From the NCBI GenBank assembly GCA_964498255.1, contig CAZCGW010000003.1, forward strand, positions 77,789 through 141,788: 64,000 nt of DNA. Reading direction: 5' to 3'. The stretch is from Fluviibacter sp964498255 (lineage in GTDB: Bacteria > Pseudomonadota > Gammaproteobacteria > Burkholderiales > Rhodocyclaceae). Positions within the stretch are counted from its first letter, which is position 1, and each line of letters opens with the position of its first letter. Below the pieces are notes generated by a model. It searched no databases and had not been told where the DNA came from. It saw nothing but the letters and a program-made list of their open reading frames with translations. Positions 15,644 to 24,447 of this stretch are shown in pieces. Made by a program: the position numbers and the translations under genes.

Positions 15644-17983
15644 CTACTTCCTCAATTTGGCCAAAGCCTCAGCCATGGCGTTATTCATGGGAGCCGCTTG
15701 CTGGCGAGGTGCTTTGTGCGGGGCATTGTCACGGGGTCGTTGCTGCTGGCTGCGGTTGCCGCCCGGTGCGTTATCGTGACGTTCCCGCTTCGTCGCAGCT
15801 TCGTCGCTCATGCGCATGGTTAACGCGATCCGTTTACGCGGTAGATCTACTTCCAGAACTTTAACGCGTACAACCTGGCCAGCCTTAACCACTTCATGTG
15901 GATCTTTGACAAAGGTGTTTGATAGGGCAGAGATATGCACCAGGCCATCCTGATGCACACCAATATCTACAAAGGCACCAAAGGCGGCGACGTTGGTGAC
16001 CACGCCTTCAAGCATCATGCCGGGGACCAGATCCTTTACTTCCTCTACGCCATCAGCAAAACTGGCTGTGCGGAATTCCGGACGTGGGTCACGACCCGGT
16101 TTTTCCAGTTCTTTGAAAATATCCTGCACAGTGGGTAGACCAAAACGCTCATCGGTATATTTGGCAGCGCTCAGTGAACGTAGAACGCTGTTGTTACCCA
16201 TGATGGATTTGATGGGTTGCTTTAGATCCGCAATCATCTTCTCGACGACGGGGTAGGCTTCTGGGTGCACCGATGAAGCATCGAGCGGGTTTTCACCATC
16301 ACGAATGCGTAAGAAGCCAGCCGCTTGTTCGAAGGTTTTATCGCCAAGGCGAGGCACGCTGAGAAGCTCCTGACGGGTCTTGAAAGCGCCATGGGCATCA
16401 CGATAGCTGACGATATTGCTGGCCAGAGTGGTGTTCAGGCCGGAGATGCGTGTCAGTAATGGGGCAGAAGCGGTGTTCACATCTACGCCGACGGCGTTAA
16501 CGCAATCTTCGACCACGGCATCCAGGCTGCGAGCCAGTTTGAGCTGGGATACATCATGCTGGTATTGGCCGACACCAATCGATTTAGGTTCAATCTTCAC
16601 CAGTTCAGCGAGTGGATCTTGTAGGCGGCGGGCAATAGAGACGGCACCACGGAGCGAAACGTCCAGTTGCGGGAATTCACGGGCAGCCAGTTCGGAGGCG
16701 GAATAAACCGAAGCGCCAGCTTCGGAGACAACGATTTTCGTCATCTTGATGTCGGTGAACTGCTTCATGGTGTCGATGATGAGCTTGTCAGTCTCGCGGC
16801 TGGCGGTGCCGTTACCAATGGCGACAAGTGTGACACCGTGCTTCTTGGCCAGGGCTGCGATGGTGGTCATGGAGCCCGCCCAATCGCGGCGCGGTTCATG
16901 CGGGTAGATGGTTTCAGTGTCGAGGAGTTTGCCTGTTGCATCGACAACAGCGATTTTGCAGCCGGTACGGATGCCGGGGTCGACCCCCATGGTGACGTGT
17001 TGCCCGGCAGGCGCTGCCAACAAGAGGTCTTTAAGGTTCTTGCCGAAAATACGGATGGCTTCCTCTTCCGACTTCTCGCGTAACTGACCCATGAGATCGA
17101 GTTCGAGATGTAGCGAGAGTTTTACGCGCCATGTCCAGCGGACGGTGTCGTTCAACCATTTATCTGCCGGGCGTGATTGCTGTTTGATACCGAATCGATT
17201 AGCTATGCGTTGCTCACAAGGGTTAGGTGCAGTTGAAGGCGTCTCTTGATCAAGCTCGCTATCCAGCACTAGCGATACTTGCAGGAAGCCTTCGTTGCGA
17301 CCGCGCAGCAGCGCCAATGCCCGGTGCGATGGCATGCTGTTAAGCGGTTCGGAGAAATCAAACCAGTCGCGGAACTTGGCACCTTCGGTTTCTTTGCCTT
17401 CCACGACCTTTGATTGCACCATGCCGTGTTCATTCAGATACTCACGCAGTTGGCCAACCAGTTCGGGGTCTTCTGCAAAGCGTTCCATCAATATCTGGCG
17501 TGCACCATCCAGCACCGCTTTGGCATCGGCAAAGCCGGCATCGACGTTGAGAAATTTTTCAGCTTCTGCTTCCGGTGTCAGCTCCGGGTTTTCTAGCAGG
17601 GCGTCGGCCAGTGGTTCAATGCCTGCCTCACGCGCAATCTGTGCCTTCGTGCGGCGTTTCTGTTTGTAGGGCAGGTATAGATCTTCCAGGCGTTGCTTGG
17701 TTTCAGCGGCGTCGATGTCGGCCTTGAGTTCTGGTGTCAGCTTGCCTTGCTCTTCAATGGAAGCCAGGATGCTGTTGCGACGATCTTCAAGCTCGCGCAA
17801 ATAAATCAGACGCTCTTCCAGGTGGCGTAGCTGCGTGTCATCCAGGCCACCGGTGACTTCTTTACGGTAACGCGCAATAAAGGGAACGGTCGCACCTTCG
17901 TCGAGGAGTTGAATGGCGGCTTTAACCTGTTCGGTTTTAACCTGGAGTTCTTTGGCGATTTGCGCGTCAATGATTAATGGCAT
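15644..17983 (-). CDS. RNA-binding transcriptional accessory protein Tex
   Basis: A 779-residue Tex/Spt6-like protein, the normal length. In order: an N-terminal helical region (KEVTGGLDDTQLRHLEERL), a YqgF-like RNase H fold near residues 330-450 (GVDPGIRTGCKIAVVD and AIGNGTASRETD), a helix-hairpin-helix pair (CVNAVGVDVNTASAPLLTRI), and a C-terminal S1 RNA-binding domain (GMMLEGVVTNVAAFGAFVD). The extreme C-terminus is a basic, Gln/Arg/Pro-rich tail. Tex affects transcription and virulence gene expression in several bacteria; its exact biochemical role is not settled. It leads the tex-arsC-tag strand group. Confidence 0.95.
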   Translation of the reverse strand: MPLIIDAQIAKELQVKTEQVKAAIQLLDEGATVPFIARYRKEVTGGLDDTQLRHLEERLIYLRELEDRRNSILASIEEQGKLTPELKADIDAAETKQRLEDLYLPYKQKRRTKAQIAREAGIEPLADALLENPELTPEAEAEKFLNVDAGFADAKAVLDGARQILMERFAEDPELVGQLREYLNEHGMVQSKVVEGKETEGAKFRDWFDFSEPLNSMPSHRALALLRGRNEGFLQVSLVLDSELDQETPSTAPNPCEQRIANRFGIKQQSRPADKWLNDTVRWTWRVKLSLHLELDLMGQLREKSEEEAIRIFGKNLKDLLLAAPAGQHVTMGVDPGIRTGCKIAVVDATGKLLDTETIYPHEPRRDWAGSMTTIAALAKKHGVTLVAIGNGTASRETDKLIIDTMKQFTDIKMTKIVVSEAGASVYSASELAAREFPQLDVSLRGAVSIARRLQDPLAELVKIEPKSIGVGQYQHDVSQLKLARSLDAVVEDCVNAVGVDVNTASAPLLTRISGLNTTLASNIVSYRDAHGAFKTRQELLSVPRLGDKTFEQAAGFLRIRDGENPLDASSVHPEAYPVVEKMIADLKQPIKSIMGNNSVLRSLSAAKYTDERFGLPTVQDIFKELEKPGRDPRPEFRTASFADGVEEVKDLVPGMMLEGVVTNVAAFGAFVDIGVHQDGLVHISALSNTFVKDPHEVVKAGQVVRVKVLEVDLPRKRIALTMRMSDEAATKRERHDNAPGGNRSQQQRPRDNAPHKAPRQQAAPMNNAMAEALAKLRK

Positions 17984-17993
17984 GAATGTCAGC

Positions 17994-18030
17994 TAATAAA
18001 AGTTCGTGTATGCCGTTTCAGGCATACGGG
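17994..18030 (-). terminator. Probable terminator between dnaQ and tex
   Basis: Seven-base stem GTATGCC / GGCATAC with a six-base loop at 18008-18027. Read on the minus strand it is followed by ACGAACTTTTATT, a weak T tract. It would end the rnhA-dnaQ transcript just before the tex start. Confidence 0.55.
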
Positions 18031-18050
18031 TTGAGACGTATTGAATCTGT

Positions 18051-18758
18051 TTAGTTTTGAGCGGGTTCGCTTAACCACAGGCATTTGCCGCCAGACTCTT
18101 TCTGAATCTGTTCCAGCACCTTCTGATGTTCCTGTAGTTCGCTATCGTCAGCAGTCTGGATGCGTAGTTGCTTGAGACGGCTTGAATCTGCGTTGAATGC
18201 AATCGTTTCTGCCGATTCTTCAAATACCATGGCGAAACCATCCTGGCCACGAGTCATGACCAGGTAAACGTCAGCCAGTAGCTCGGCATCGAGTAGGGCG
18301 CCGTGCAGGTTACGTTTGGAGTTATCAATTTCCAGACGTTCACACAGTGCATCCAGACTATTACGTTTGCCAGGGTAGTTATCCCGTGCCATCTTCAACG
18401 TGTCAGTGACTTTGTCGCAGAACTGGTTGACGGGTGGTTTGCCCAGGAGCTCCAGTTCAGCATTCAGAAAGCCAATGTCAAAGGGGGCGTTGTGAATAAC
18501 TAATTCGGCGCCGTCAATGAAATCCAGAAAGCTATCGGCAATGTCAGCAAAGCGGGGTTTGTCGGCCAGAAATTCACGACTGATACCGTGAACTGCCTGG
18601 GCACCTTCATCGATGTCGCGGTCCGGATTCACATAATGGTGAAAATGACGGTTGGTCAGACGACGGTTAACGACTTCGACGCCCGCAACTTCAATAATGC
18701 GGTGACCAAGTCGGTGGTCTAGGCCGGTCGTTTCGGTATCAAGAATAATCTGGCGCAT
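18051..18758 (-). CDS. dnaQ: DNA polymerase III epsilon subunit (proofreading exonuclease)
   Basis: A 235-residue 3'-5' DEDDh exonuclease. Exo I is ILDTETTGLDHRLGHRIIE at the N-terminus, Exo II lies around VIHNAPFDIGFLNAEL (residue ~98), and Exo III is in NLHGALLDAELLADVYL (residue ~160) with the catalytic His and Asp. The C-terminal ~55 residues are the segment that binds the alpha polymerase subunit. It is downstream of rnhA with a 28-base gap, the standard rnhA-dnaQ arrangement in proteobacteria; here the two genes are co-directional rather than divergent as in E. coli. Confidence 0.96.
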   Translation of the reverse strand: MRQIILDTETTGLDHRLGHRIIEVAGVEVVNRRLTNRHFHHYVNPDRDIDEGAQAVHGISREFLADKPRFADIADSFLDFIDGAELVIHNAPFDIGFLNAELELLGKPPVNQFCDKVTDTLKMARDNYPGKRNSLDALCERLEIDNSKRNLHGALLDAELLADVYLVMTRGQDGFAMVFEESAETIAFNADSSRLKQLRIQTADDSELQEHQKVLEQIQKESGGKCLWLSEPAQN

Positions 18759-18786
18759 GGTTTTTTATTCGGGTTAAGCCTGCATT

Positions 18787-19254
18787 TTACAGGCTTGTGA
18801 GCTCATCGATGCCCTGGTTGGCCAGCTGGTCTGCACGCTCGTTTTCGGGGTGTCCGGCATGGCCTTTAACCCAGTGCCAGCTGACCGAAAACTTGGCTGC
18901 TAGCGCATCCAGCTGCTGCCAGAGGTCGGCGTTTTTAACCGGTTTTTTGTCAGATGTTTTCCAGCCATTACGCTTCCAACCGTGAATCCAGGATTGCATG
19001 CCCTGTTGTACGTATTTGGAGTCGGTATGTACTTCAACGGGCGTTGCGTTGTCTGGCTTAAGTGCCGCAAGACCCGAAATAACGGCCTGCAACTCCATGC
19101 GATTGTTCGTGGTGTCCGGTTCCCCACCATGCAGGGTTTTTTCGTGGCCACGATAGCGGAGCAGGGTACCCCAGCCGCCTGGGCCGGGGTTGCCACGACA
19201 GGCGCCGTCGGAAAAAATCTGGATTACGTCAGGGGATTGGGTTTCAGGATTCAT
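18787..19254 (-). CDS. rnhA: Ribonuclease HI
   Basis: A 155-residue enzyme that degrades the RNA strand of RNA-DNA hybrids. The four acidic active-site residues are visible: Asp in IFSDGACRGNPGPGGWG, Glu in NNRMELQAVISGL, Asp in VHTDSKYVQQGM, and Asp in the C-terminal HPENERADQLANQ; the conserved His is in VKGHAGHPENE. The ATG overlaps the stop of the upstream methyltransferase by 4 bases. Its stop codon lies in the loop of a small hairpin (18776-18796) before dnaQ. Confidence 0.97.
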   Translation of the reverse strand: MNPETQSPDVIQIFSDGACRGNPGPGGWGTLLRYRGHEKTLHGGEPDTTNNRMELQAVISGLAALKPDNATPVEVHTDSKYVQQGMQSWIHGWKRNGWKTSDKKPVKNADLWQQLDALAAKFSVSWHWVKGHAGHPENERADQLANQGIDELTSL

Positions 19255-20033
19255 GATGAAGTTTTCTGGTTCTTTTCGGCAAGCAGTGATGCCTTTGCGT
19301 TGATTTTAGCGTTGTTCGTTACCCAGCTCGGGGTGAGCAAGGTCATACCCGGAATGCGTTTTATAGCCGTAACGGCATAGCAAGCGCCGGCAAATGCCCA
19401 CCAGCGGTTGCCGGCAAGTTCCAGCCAGTTGAAGTGTGTGTAGGTGCTGTCGCGGTTGCAGGGCGGGGCATAACATCCGAAATGGCCACGGGCCACTTCA
19501 AAGTCCAGTAATTTGAGCCAGTCTTTGATGCGTAACACCGAAAGATAGTTGCCCGGCCAGGGGAAATTAGTCCGGTCTGGCGTGGCGAGGCGGCTCAGAT
19601 AGTTTCGTACACCCCATAACGACAAAGGATTAAACCCGAGAATGATGAGCTGCCCTTCGGGACGAAGCACCCGATAGGCTTCTCTTAATACCTGGTGTGG
19701 ATCAGGGTGGACTTCCAGCATGAACGGCAGAACGATCAGATCCATGCTGTCAGACTCAAAGGGCAGTGCAGAGGCGTGTATTTCTACGGCCAGTGGCGTA
19801 GAACCACCCTGTAGGGTGTTTACACCATGATTGGCTGTGATGCAGCGAAAACGATGCTGAACTCTGTTTGTGGCTAGCAAATCCAGCGATTCACAACCCA
19901 CTTGTGCCGCCTGCATTCCGAAAACATCAATCAACAATGTTTCCGTGGTGCTCAAAGCCCACTTGGCAACGTAGCGACCAGCAGGGGTTTTAAACCAGTC
20001 GTTATGAGTTTGCGGAAATAGCGTGTTTGACAT
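19251..20033 (-). CDS. Class I SAM-dependent methyltransferase (UbiE-like fold)
   Basis: A 260-residue protein with a Methyltransf_11 core. The segment SMDLIVLPFMLEVHPDPHQVLREAYRVLRPEGQLIILGFN covers the post-motif I acidic strand and the motif II/III region. It is coupled to rnhA by a 4-base overlap and divergent from gloB, an arrangement common in beta- and gammaproteobacteria, where the gene is annotated only as a methyltransferase of unknown substrate. The SAM-binding glycine-rich motif I is poorly conserved (LLIDVFGMQAAQVGCESL), which leaves some doubt about activity. The ATG at 20033 is preferred to a GTG 12 bases upstream. Confidence 0.85.
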   Translation of the reverse strand: MSNTLFPQTHNDWFKTPAGRYVAKWALSTTETLLIDVFGMQAAQVGCESLDLLATNRVQHRFRCITANHGVNTLQGGSTPLAVEIHASALPFESDSMDLIVLPFMLEVHPDPHQVLREAYRVLRPEGQLIILGFNPLSLWGVRNYLSRLATPDRTNFPWPGNYLSVLRIKDWLKLLDFEVARGHFGCYAPPCNRDSTYTHFNWLELAGNRWWAFAGACYAVTAIKRIPGMTLLTPSWVTNNAKINAKASLLAEKNQKTSS

Positions 20034-20088
20034 CCGTAATTGCACAGGGACAATGAGGCATCAGTTTAACGTGCATTGCCCTCATTCT

Positions 20089-20946
20089 ATGAAGAATCCC
20101 TACCCAGTTTTAGATCATCAGGCTTTAACGGTGGTTGCCATTCCTGCGTTTGACGATAATGTGATCTGGCTCATCAAGCCAACGGATCTTAGTGTCGAAC
20201 TGAGTACATCGGTCTGTGTGGTCGACCCGGGTGATGCGGCACCGGTGATTGACTATTGCAAGCGCCACCAGCTGGTGCCGGAAAGCATTTTGTTAACCCA
20301 TCACCATGCGGATCACACGGGTGGCGTGGCCGACATACTGGCCTGGGTAAAGCAGGTGCGTCCAGCGTGTGATGTTCGCGTCTATGGGCCCGCGGCAGAA
20401 AAGATTCCTAGCGTGAACCATCCGCTTAAAGGTGGTGAGAAATTTTCTATTGGCTCTGGCATTGTGGCTGATGTGCTGCCGGTAGCCGGGCATACTCGGG
20501 GTCATCTGGCGTATTTGATTCCCGAGAAATCCGGGTGCAATCCACCGGCATTGTTCTCGGGAGACCTACTCTTTGGACTGGGTTGTGGCCGCCTCTTCGA
20601 AGGCTCCGCGGATCAGATGTATGCAGCTCTTGGACAGGTTGTCAGACTGGATCCTGCGACACGTATTTACTGTGCACACGAATACACGGCGATTAATTTG
20701 CCGTTTGCGCTTAAGGTCGACCCGGATAATACCGAGCTGATCAAACGCGGCGAACGTATCCGAGCCTTGAGGCTAGCGGGAGAATCGACCTTGCCGCTGT
20801 TACTGGCAGAAGAGCTTGCAACCAATCCGTTTTTACGTGCTGATCAACCAGCCTTGGCTGCATCCGCCTGTCTTGCCGATGACAATACACCGAATGAAGT
20901 ATTTGCGGCATTACGCAAAATGCGCGATCACTTCAAAAGCACCTGA
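20089..20946 (+). CDS. gloB: Hydroxyacylglutathione hydrolase (glyoxalase II)
   Basis: A 285-residue metallo-beta-lactamase-fold enzyme that hydrolyses S-D-lactoylglutathione to D-lactate and glutathione, the second step of methylglyoxal detoxification. The binuclear metal site motif THHHADHTGG is at about residue 64, followed by GHTRGHLAYLI, FSGDLLFGLGCGRLFEG and CAHEYT. The C-terminal HAGH domain keeps NPFLRADQP and ends FAALRKMRDHFKST. The ATG at 20089 fits the family start; upstream in-frame starts overlap the divergent methyltransferase. It is somewhat longer than E. coli GloB (251 residues). Confidence 0.95.
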   Translation: MKNPYPVLDHQALTVVAIPAFDDNVIWLIKPTDLSVELSTSVCVVDPGDAAPVIDYCKRHQLVPESILLTHHHADHTGGVADILAWVKQVRPACDVRVYGPAAEKIPSVNHPLKGGEKFSIGSGIVADVLPVAGHTRGHLAYLIPEKSGCNPPALFSGDLLFGLGCGRLFEGSADQMYAALGQVVRLDPATRIYCAHEYTAINLPFALKVDPDNTELIKRGERIRALRLAGESTLPLLLAEELATNPFLRADQPALAASACLADDNTPNEVFAALRKMRDHFKST

Positions 20947-20953
20947 TCGGTAA

Positions 20954-21778
20954 TTAGTAAAGCTGATACCAGGGCTTGGAGCGTTGGATGCCTTCGGTGA
21001 GGAAGCGGCTGTTCGGATAGTTGTGCTTGAGAATACGATCACTATCGTTCTGTAGATCAGGTAATCCCAGTTGACCATAGCTATAGCTCATTACGGCAAG
21101 GGCTTCTTCAACGGCAGGGGCGTCCGGGTAGTTACGTACAACGTCTTGCGCACGATTGGCCGCTGCCAGCCAGGCGCCACGGCGTACGTAATAGTTGGCA
21201 ACGTGCAGGTCGTGTGAGGCGAGGGCGTTAACCAGCCAGATCATTCGTTTTGCGCCATCGTCCCGGTATTTGCTGTTAGGGAAGTTGTCGTACAGATACT
21301 TGAACGCGATGAATGATTCGCGCATGCTTTTCGGATCGCGTTCTGTCGGATCCTGCTGCATGATGTAACCGCCATAACCCAGATCTTCGTTAAAGCCGAT
21401 CATCCCTTTCAGGTAATACACATAGTCCAGATTCGGATGGTTCGGGTGTAATTTGATGAAGCGGTCGCAGGCAGCAATAGCGGGGGCGGGTTCATTCGCC
21501 TTGTAGTGCGCGTAGGCCGTTTCGATTTGCGCCTGTTGCGCATACGTACCATACGGGTAACGTGCTTCCAGTTTTTCGTAGAACTTTACGGCTTGCTCGT
21601 AGTTGCCTTCGTCCAGAGACTCTTTCGCCGTGGTGTAAAGCTTGTTGGCCGACCAGCCCTTGGTCGGGTCCGTATCTTCCTGAAATAACGCGCAACTACT
21701 CAGCACGCTCAAGGTGAGACCGAGCAGTACAAAGCGACGAAATGTGCGCAGGATCGATGACGGGGTGGTATGCGGCAT
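20954..21778 (-). CDS. bamD: Outer membrane assembly lipoprotein BamD
   Basis: A 274-residue essential component of the BAM complex that folds beta-barrel proteins into the outer membrane. The signal peptide ends in the lipobox LSSCALF, with the lipidated Cys at about residue 29. Five TPR-like repeats follow, starting NKLYTTAKESLDEGNYEQAV and including ARYPYGTYAQQAQIETAYA and YYVRRGAWLAAANRAQ. The length and layout match the betaproteobacterial ComL/BamD family. It is divergent from rluD, a highly conserved neighbour pair, and converges on gloB with 7 bases between. Confidence 0.96.
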   Translation of the reverse strand: MPHTTPSSILRTFRRFVLLGLTLSVLSSCALFQEDTDPTKGWSANKLYTTAKESLDEGNYEQAVKFYEKLEARYPYGTYAQQAQIETAYAHYKANEPAPAIAACDRFIKLHPNHPNLDYVYYLKGMIGFNEDLGYGGYIMQQDPTERDPKSMRESFIAFKYLYDNFPNSKYRDDGAKRMIWLVNALASHDLHVANYYVRRGAWLAAANRAQDVVRNYPDAPAVEEALAVMSYSYGQLGLPDLQNDSDRILKHNYPNSRFLTEGIQRSKPWYQLY

Positions 21779-21865
21779 GCTTTTTTGCGAAATAAGCGTG
21801 GGTTTGAAGCCTGAAACTAACCTAAAAAATGGCCTGAACGGCCTGAAAACGATAGACTACGCACA

Positions 21866-22876
21866 ATGAAAACGCAGCCTTACCCCGAAGACATCGATAC
21901 GCCCGAGGCGTTTGATGACCTAGAAGACAATAGTGTCGATGATATCACGCTAGAACTGGTCGCCACTCAGGGCGGACGCCTCGATCAGGTGCTGGCCGAG
22001 ATGATTCCCGAGCACTCCCGTAACCGCCTGCAGCAATGGATTAAAGCGGGCCGCATACTGGTGGATGGCAAGCCGGTGCTGGAGCCTAAGCACAAGATTT
22101 ATGGCAGCGAAAATCTGACTGTTCGGGTTGATCAGGTGCTGACCGAGGCCCAGGCAGGTACCTTTTTGCCGGAACCGATGGATTTGCATGTGGTTTACGA
22201 AGATGAACACATCCTCGTGATCAACAAACCTGCCGGCCTGGTAGTGCACCCTGCGGCAGGTAATTGGCAGGGAACCCTGCTCAATGGCCTACTGGCCTAT
22301 GACCCCGTTTTTACGCATTTGCCGCGCGCCGGCATTGTTCATCGTCTGGATAAAGATACCTCCGGCCTGATGGTGGTTGCCAAAACGCTGACGGCTCATA
22401 CTAATCTCGTGCGTCAGCTACAGGCGCGTACCGTCAAACGCCTCTATCGTGCGGTAGTTTGCGGCGTGCCGCGGGTGGATGGCACGGTGAATGCCCCTGT
22501 GGGCAGAGATCAGCGCCAACGTACCCGCATGTCGGTCACCAGCCAGGGCAAAGAAGCCATTACCCATTACCGGCTTCTGGAAATGTACCCCGGTTGCAGC
22601 CTTGTCGAGTGTGTGCTCGAAACGGGCCGCACGCACCAGATTCGTGTCCATATGGGATTTCTGGGTAATCCGTTAGTGGGCGACACCACTTATATTGCAG
22701 GCAGACGTTATCCATTGCCTGAGCCGGCCATGAATTTCCCACGCCAGGCATTGCATGCCCGTCAGCTGGGTCTGATTCATCCGGAAACGGGTGAGGCTAT
22801 GAAGTGGACTGTCCAGCCACCGCCCGATATGGCTGATCTGATTAACGATCTGCGCGATCTGGCAGACAATGCCTAA
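21866..22876 (+). CDS. rluD: 23S rRNA pseudouridine(1911/1915/1917) synthase
   Basis: A 336-residue pseudouridine synthase. After an acidic N-terminal extension of ~30 residues there is an S4-like RNA-binding domain (GGRLDQVLAEMIPEHSRNRL) and a RluA-type catalytic domain with the catalytic aspartate in AGIVHRLDKDTSGLMVVAKT. VVHPAAGNWQGTLLNGLL and LETGRTHQIRVHM are further family motifs. It is the usual divergent partner of bamD and overlaps pgeF by 8 bases. The acidic extension is slightly longer than in E. coli RluD. Confidence 0.95.
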   Translation: MKTQPYPEDIDTPEAFDDLEDNSVDDITLELVATQGGRLDQVLAEMIPEHSRNRLQQWIKAGRILVDGKPVLEPKHKIYGSENLTVRVDQVLTEAQAGTFLPEPMDLHVVYEDEHILVINKPAGLVVHPAAGNWQGTLLNGLLAYDPVFTHLPRAGIVHRLDKDTSGLMVVAKTLTAHTNLVRQLQARTVKRLYRAVVCGVPRVDGTVNAPVGRDQRQRTRMSVTSQGKEAITHYRLLEMYPGCSLVECVLETGRTHQIRVHMGFLGNPLVGDTTYIAGRRYPLPEPAMNFPRQALHARQLGLIHPETGEAMKWTVQPPPDMADLINDLRDLADNA

Positions 22877-23618
22877 GGATGTGCCGGGCTTCGTGCCGGA
22901 TTGGCCTATGCCATCCGGTGTTGAAGCCTGGCAAACCTGCCGGGGTATTGGACCCATGCCCTATGGCGGATTTAATCTCGGCCAGCATGTGGGCGATGAT
23001 CCAACCGCTGTGACTGAAAATAGAAATCGCTTGTTGCAGGTGGTGCCGGCACAACCGGTCTGGTTGAATCAGGTACATGGCACGCGTGTTCTCGAACAGC
23101 CAATCACCGGTAATGACGTATCGCTTGAAGCCGATGCGGTAATGACTACGACGCCGGGCGTGGTTTGTGCCGTCATGACAGCCGATTGCCTGCCGGTGTT
23201 GTTTGCCGATAAAGCCGGGCGTGTCGTCGGTGCGGCGCATGCCGGTTGGCGTGGGCTGGCTGCAGGTGTGCTGGAAGCACTGGTTCATAAAATGACTTCG
23301 AGCATTCATGGCCAGCCTGAGGATCTGCTTGCCTGGCTGGGGCCGGCAATAGGCCCAGGGGCTTTTGAAGTCGGTGATGATGTGCGCGATGCCTTTGTTA
23401 GCCTGGAAGCGGCAAATGGCACCTATTTCAAACCGGGCGCTGCGGGCAAATGGCTGGCTGATTTACCGGGCATCGCTACGGCAAAACTATATGCCCTGGG
23501 GCTAAACAGCGTCACACCGAGTGGCTGCTGCACCTATACCCAGTCAGACCGTTTTTATTCCTTCCGGCGAGATCAGGTAACGGGTCGCATGGCGACCATG
23601 ATCTGGATCAAACCTTGA
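22869..23618 (+). CDS. pgeF: Peptidoglycan editing factor / purine nucleoside phosphorylase-like (YfiH)
   Basis: A 249-residue DUF152 (multicopper-polyphenol-oxidase-like) protein. Key motifs are GGFNLGQHVGDDP, VWLNQVHGTRVL, MTADCLPVLF and GAAHAGWRGLAAGVLE, with the Cys and His metal ligands, and GCCTYTQSDRFYSFRRD near the C-terminus. E. coli YfiH removes wrongly incorporated L-serine from peptidoglycan precursors, and relatives such as human LACC1 cleave purine nucleosides; the enzyme activity here cannot be told apart by eye. Its start lies within the end of rluD, the conserved rluD-pgeF operon. Confidence 0.93.
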   Translation: MPKDVPGFVPDWPMPSGVEAWQTCRGIGPMPYGGFNLGQHVGDDPTAVTENRNRLLQVVPAQPVWLNQVHGTRVLEQPITGNDVSLEADAVMTTTPGVVCAVMTADCLPVLFADKAGRVVGAAHAGWRGLAAGVLEALVHKMTSSIHGQPEDLLAWLGPAIGPGAFEVGDDVRDAFVSLEAANGTYFKPGAAGKWLADLPGIATAKLYALGLNSVTPSGCCTYTQSDRFYSFRRDQVTGRMATMIWIKP

Positions 23619-23655
23619 CCCTTATAATCACCGTCTTCCTACTCAACGACGTCAG

Positions 23656-24441
23656 ATGTCCGTTATGACTTTTACTCCGATCACCTGGATTGTGCTGATG
23701 TGCCTTGCCGGCACTGTTGCCAGTGTCGTCGTTTCATTACTGGTCTCATTGGCATCGCATCCGCGCATTGTGCCGATTCTGGTGTCCTATGCCATCGGCG
23801 CCATGCTGGGTGCGGTGTTTCTGGACTTGCTGCCGCATGCCTTTGAACATGCAACCAATGTTCAACAGATCACCACCACCGTGCTGGGCGGCATTCTGTT
23901 TTTCTTTTTACTTGAAAAGCTCGTGCTCTGGCGCCATTGCCACGAGCATCACTGTGAAGCTCATGAACATCCGGCGCATAGCCATGGCGTCAAGACATCT
24001 GGCTGGCTCATCCTTTTAGGGGATGTGGTGCACAACTTCGTAGATGGCATTCTGATTGCAGCGGCGTTTTCTGCCAGTACCGAGGTGGGTATCGTTACAG
24101 CGCTGGCCATCATTGCCCACGAGATTCCTCAGGAAACCGGTGACTTTGTTATTTTGCTGCATTCGGGTTTCAGCCGTTTCAAAGCCATTCTGCTTAATGT
24201 TGTCTCGAGCGTAGCCACGCTGGCCGGTGCCGTGATTGCTTACTTGTTGATGTCTGGTCTGGAAAGCTGGGTACCGACAATGCTGGCACTGGCAGCGGCC
24301 AGTCTGCTGTATGTTTCCGTTGCCGACCTGATTCCGGGTTTACACAAGCGTCCGGAACTCAAAGCCACCGGATTGCAGATCGGTATGATTCTTTTAGGTG
24401 TATTTTCAATTCAGGTCGTTCAGACCCTCATCGGGGAGTAG
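23656..24441 (+). CDS. ZIP-family divalent metal transporter
   Basis: A 261-residue integral membrane protein with about eight transmembrane segments. The ZIP metal-site helices are visible as DVVHNFVDGILIAAAFS (helix IV: HN..DG) and ALAIIAHEIPQETGDF (helix V: HEIPQE). Between helices III and IV is a histidine-rich cytoplasmic loop (WRHCHEHHCEAHEHPAHSH) typical of zinc and iron transporters. Import of zinc or another divalent cation is the expected role. A TATAAT at 23623-23628 may serve as -10. The stop is only 6 bases before phaC, so the polyester synthase may be cotranscribed with it. A start at 23665 is also possible. Confidence 0.9.
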   Translation: MSVMTFTPITWIVLMCLAGTVASVVVSLLVSLASHPRIVPILVSYAIGAMLGAVFLDLLPHAFEHATNVQQITTTVLGGILFFFLLEKLVLWRHCHEHHCEAHEHPAHSHGVKTSGWLILLGDVVHNFVDGILIAAAFSASTEVGIVTALAIIAHEIPQETGDFVILLHSGFSRFKAILLNVVSSVATLAGAVIAYLLMSGLESWVPTMLALAAASLLYVSVADLIPGLHKRPELKATGLQIGMILLGVFSIQVVQTLIGE

Positions 24442-24447
24442 GGCAAC

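Noticed and set aside
18776..18796. Hairpin AAGCCTG/CAGGCTT between rnhA and dnaQ as a terminator
   Set aside because: It overlaps the rnhA stop codon and has no T tract on the minus strand; the two genes are probably cotranscribed.
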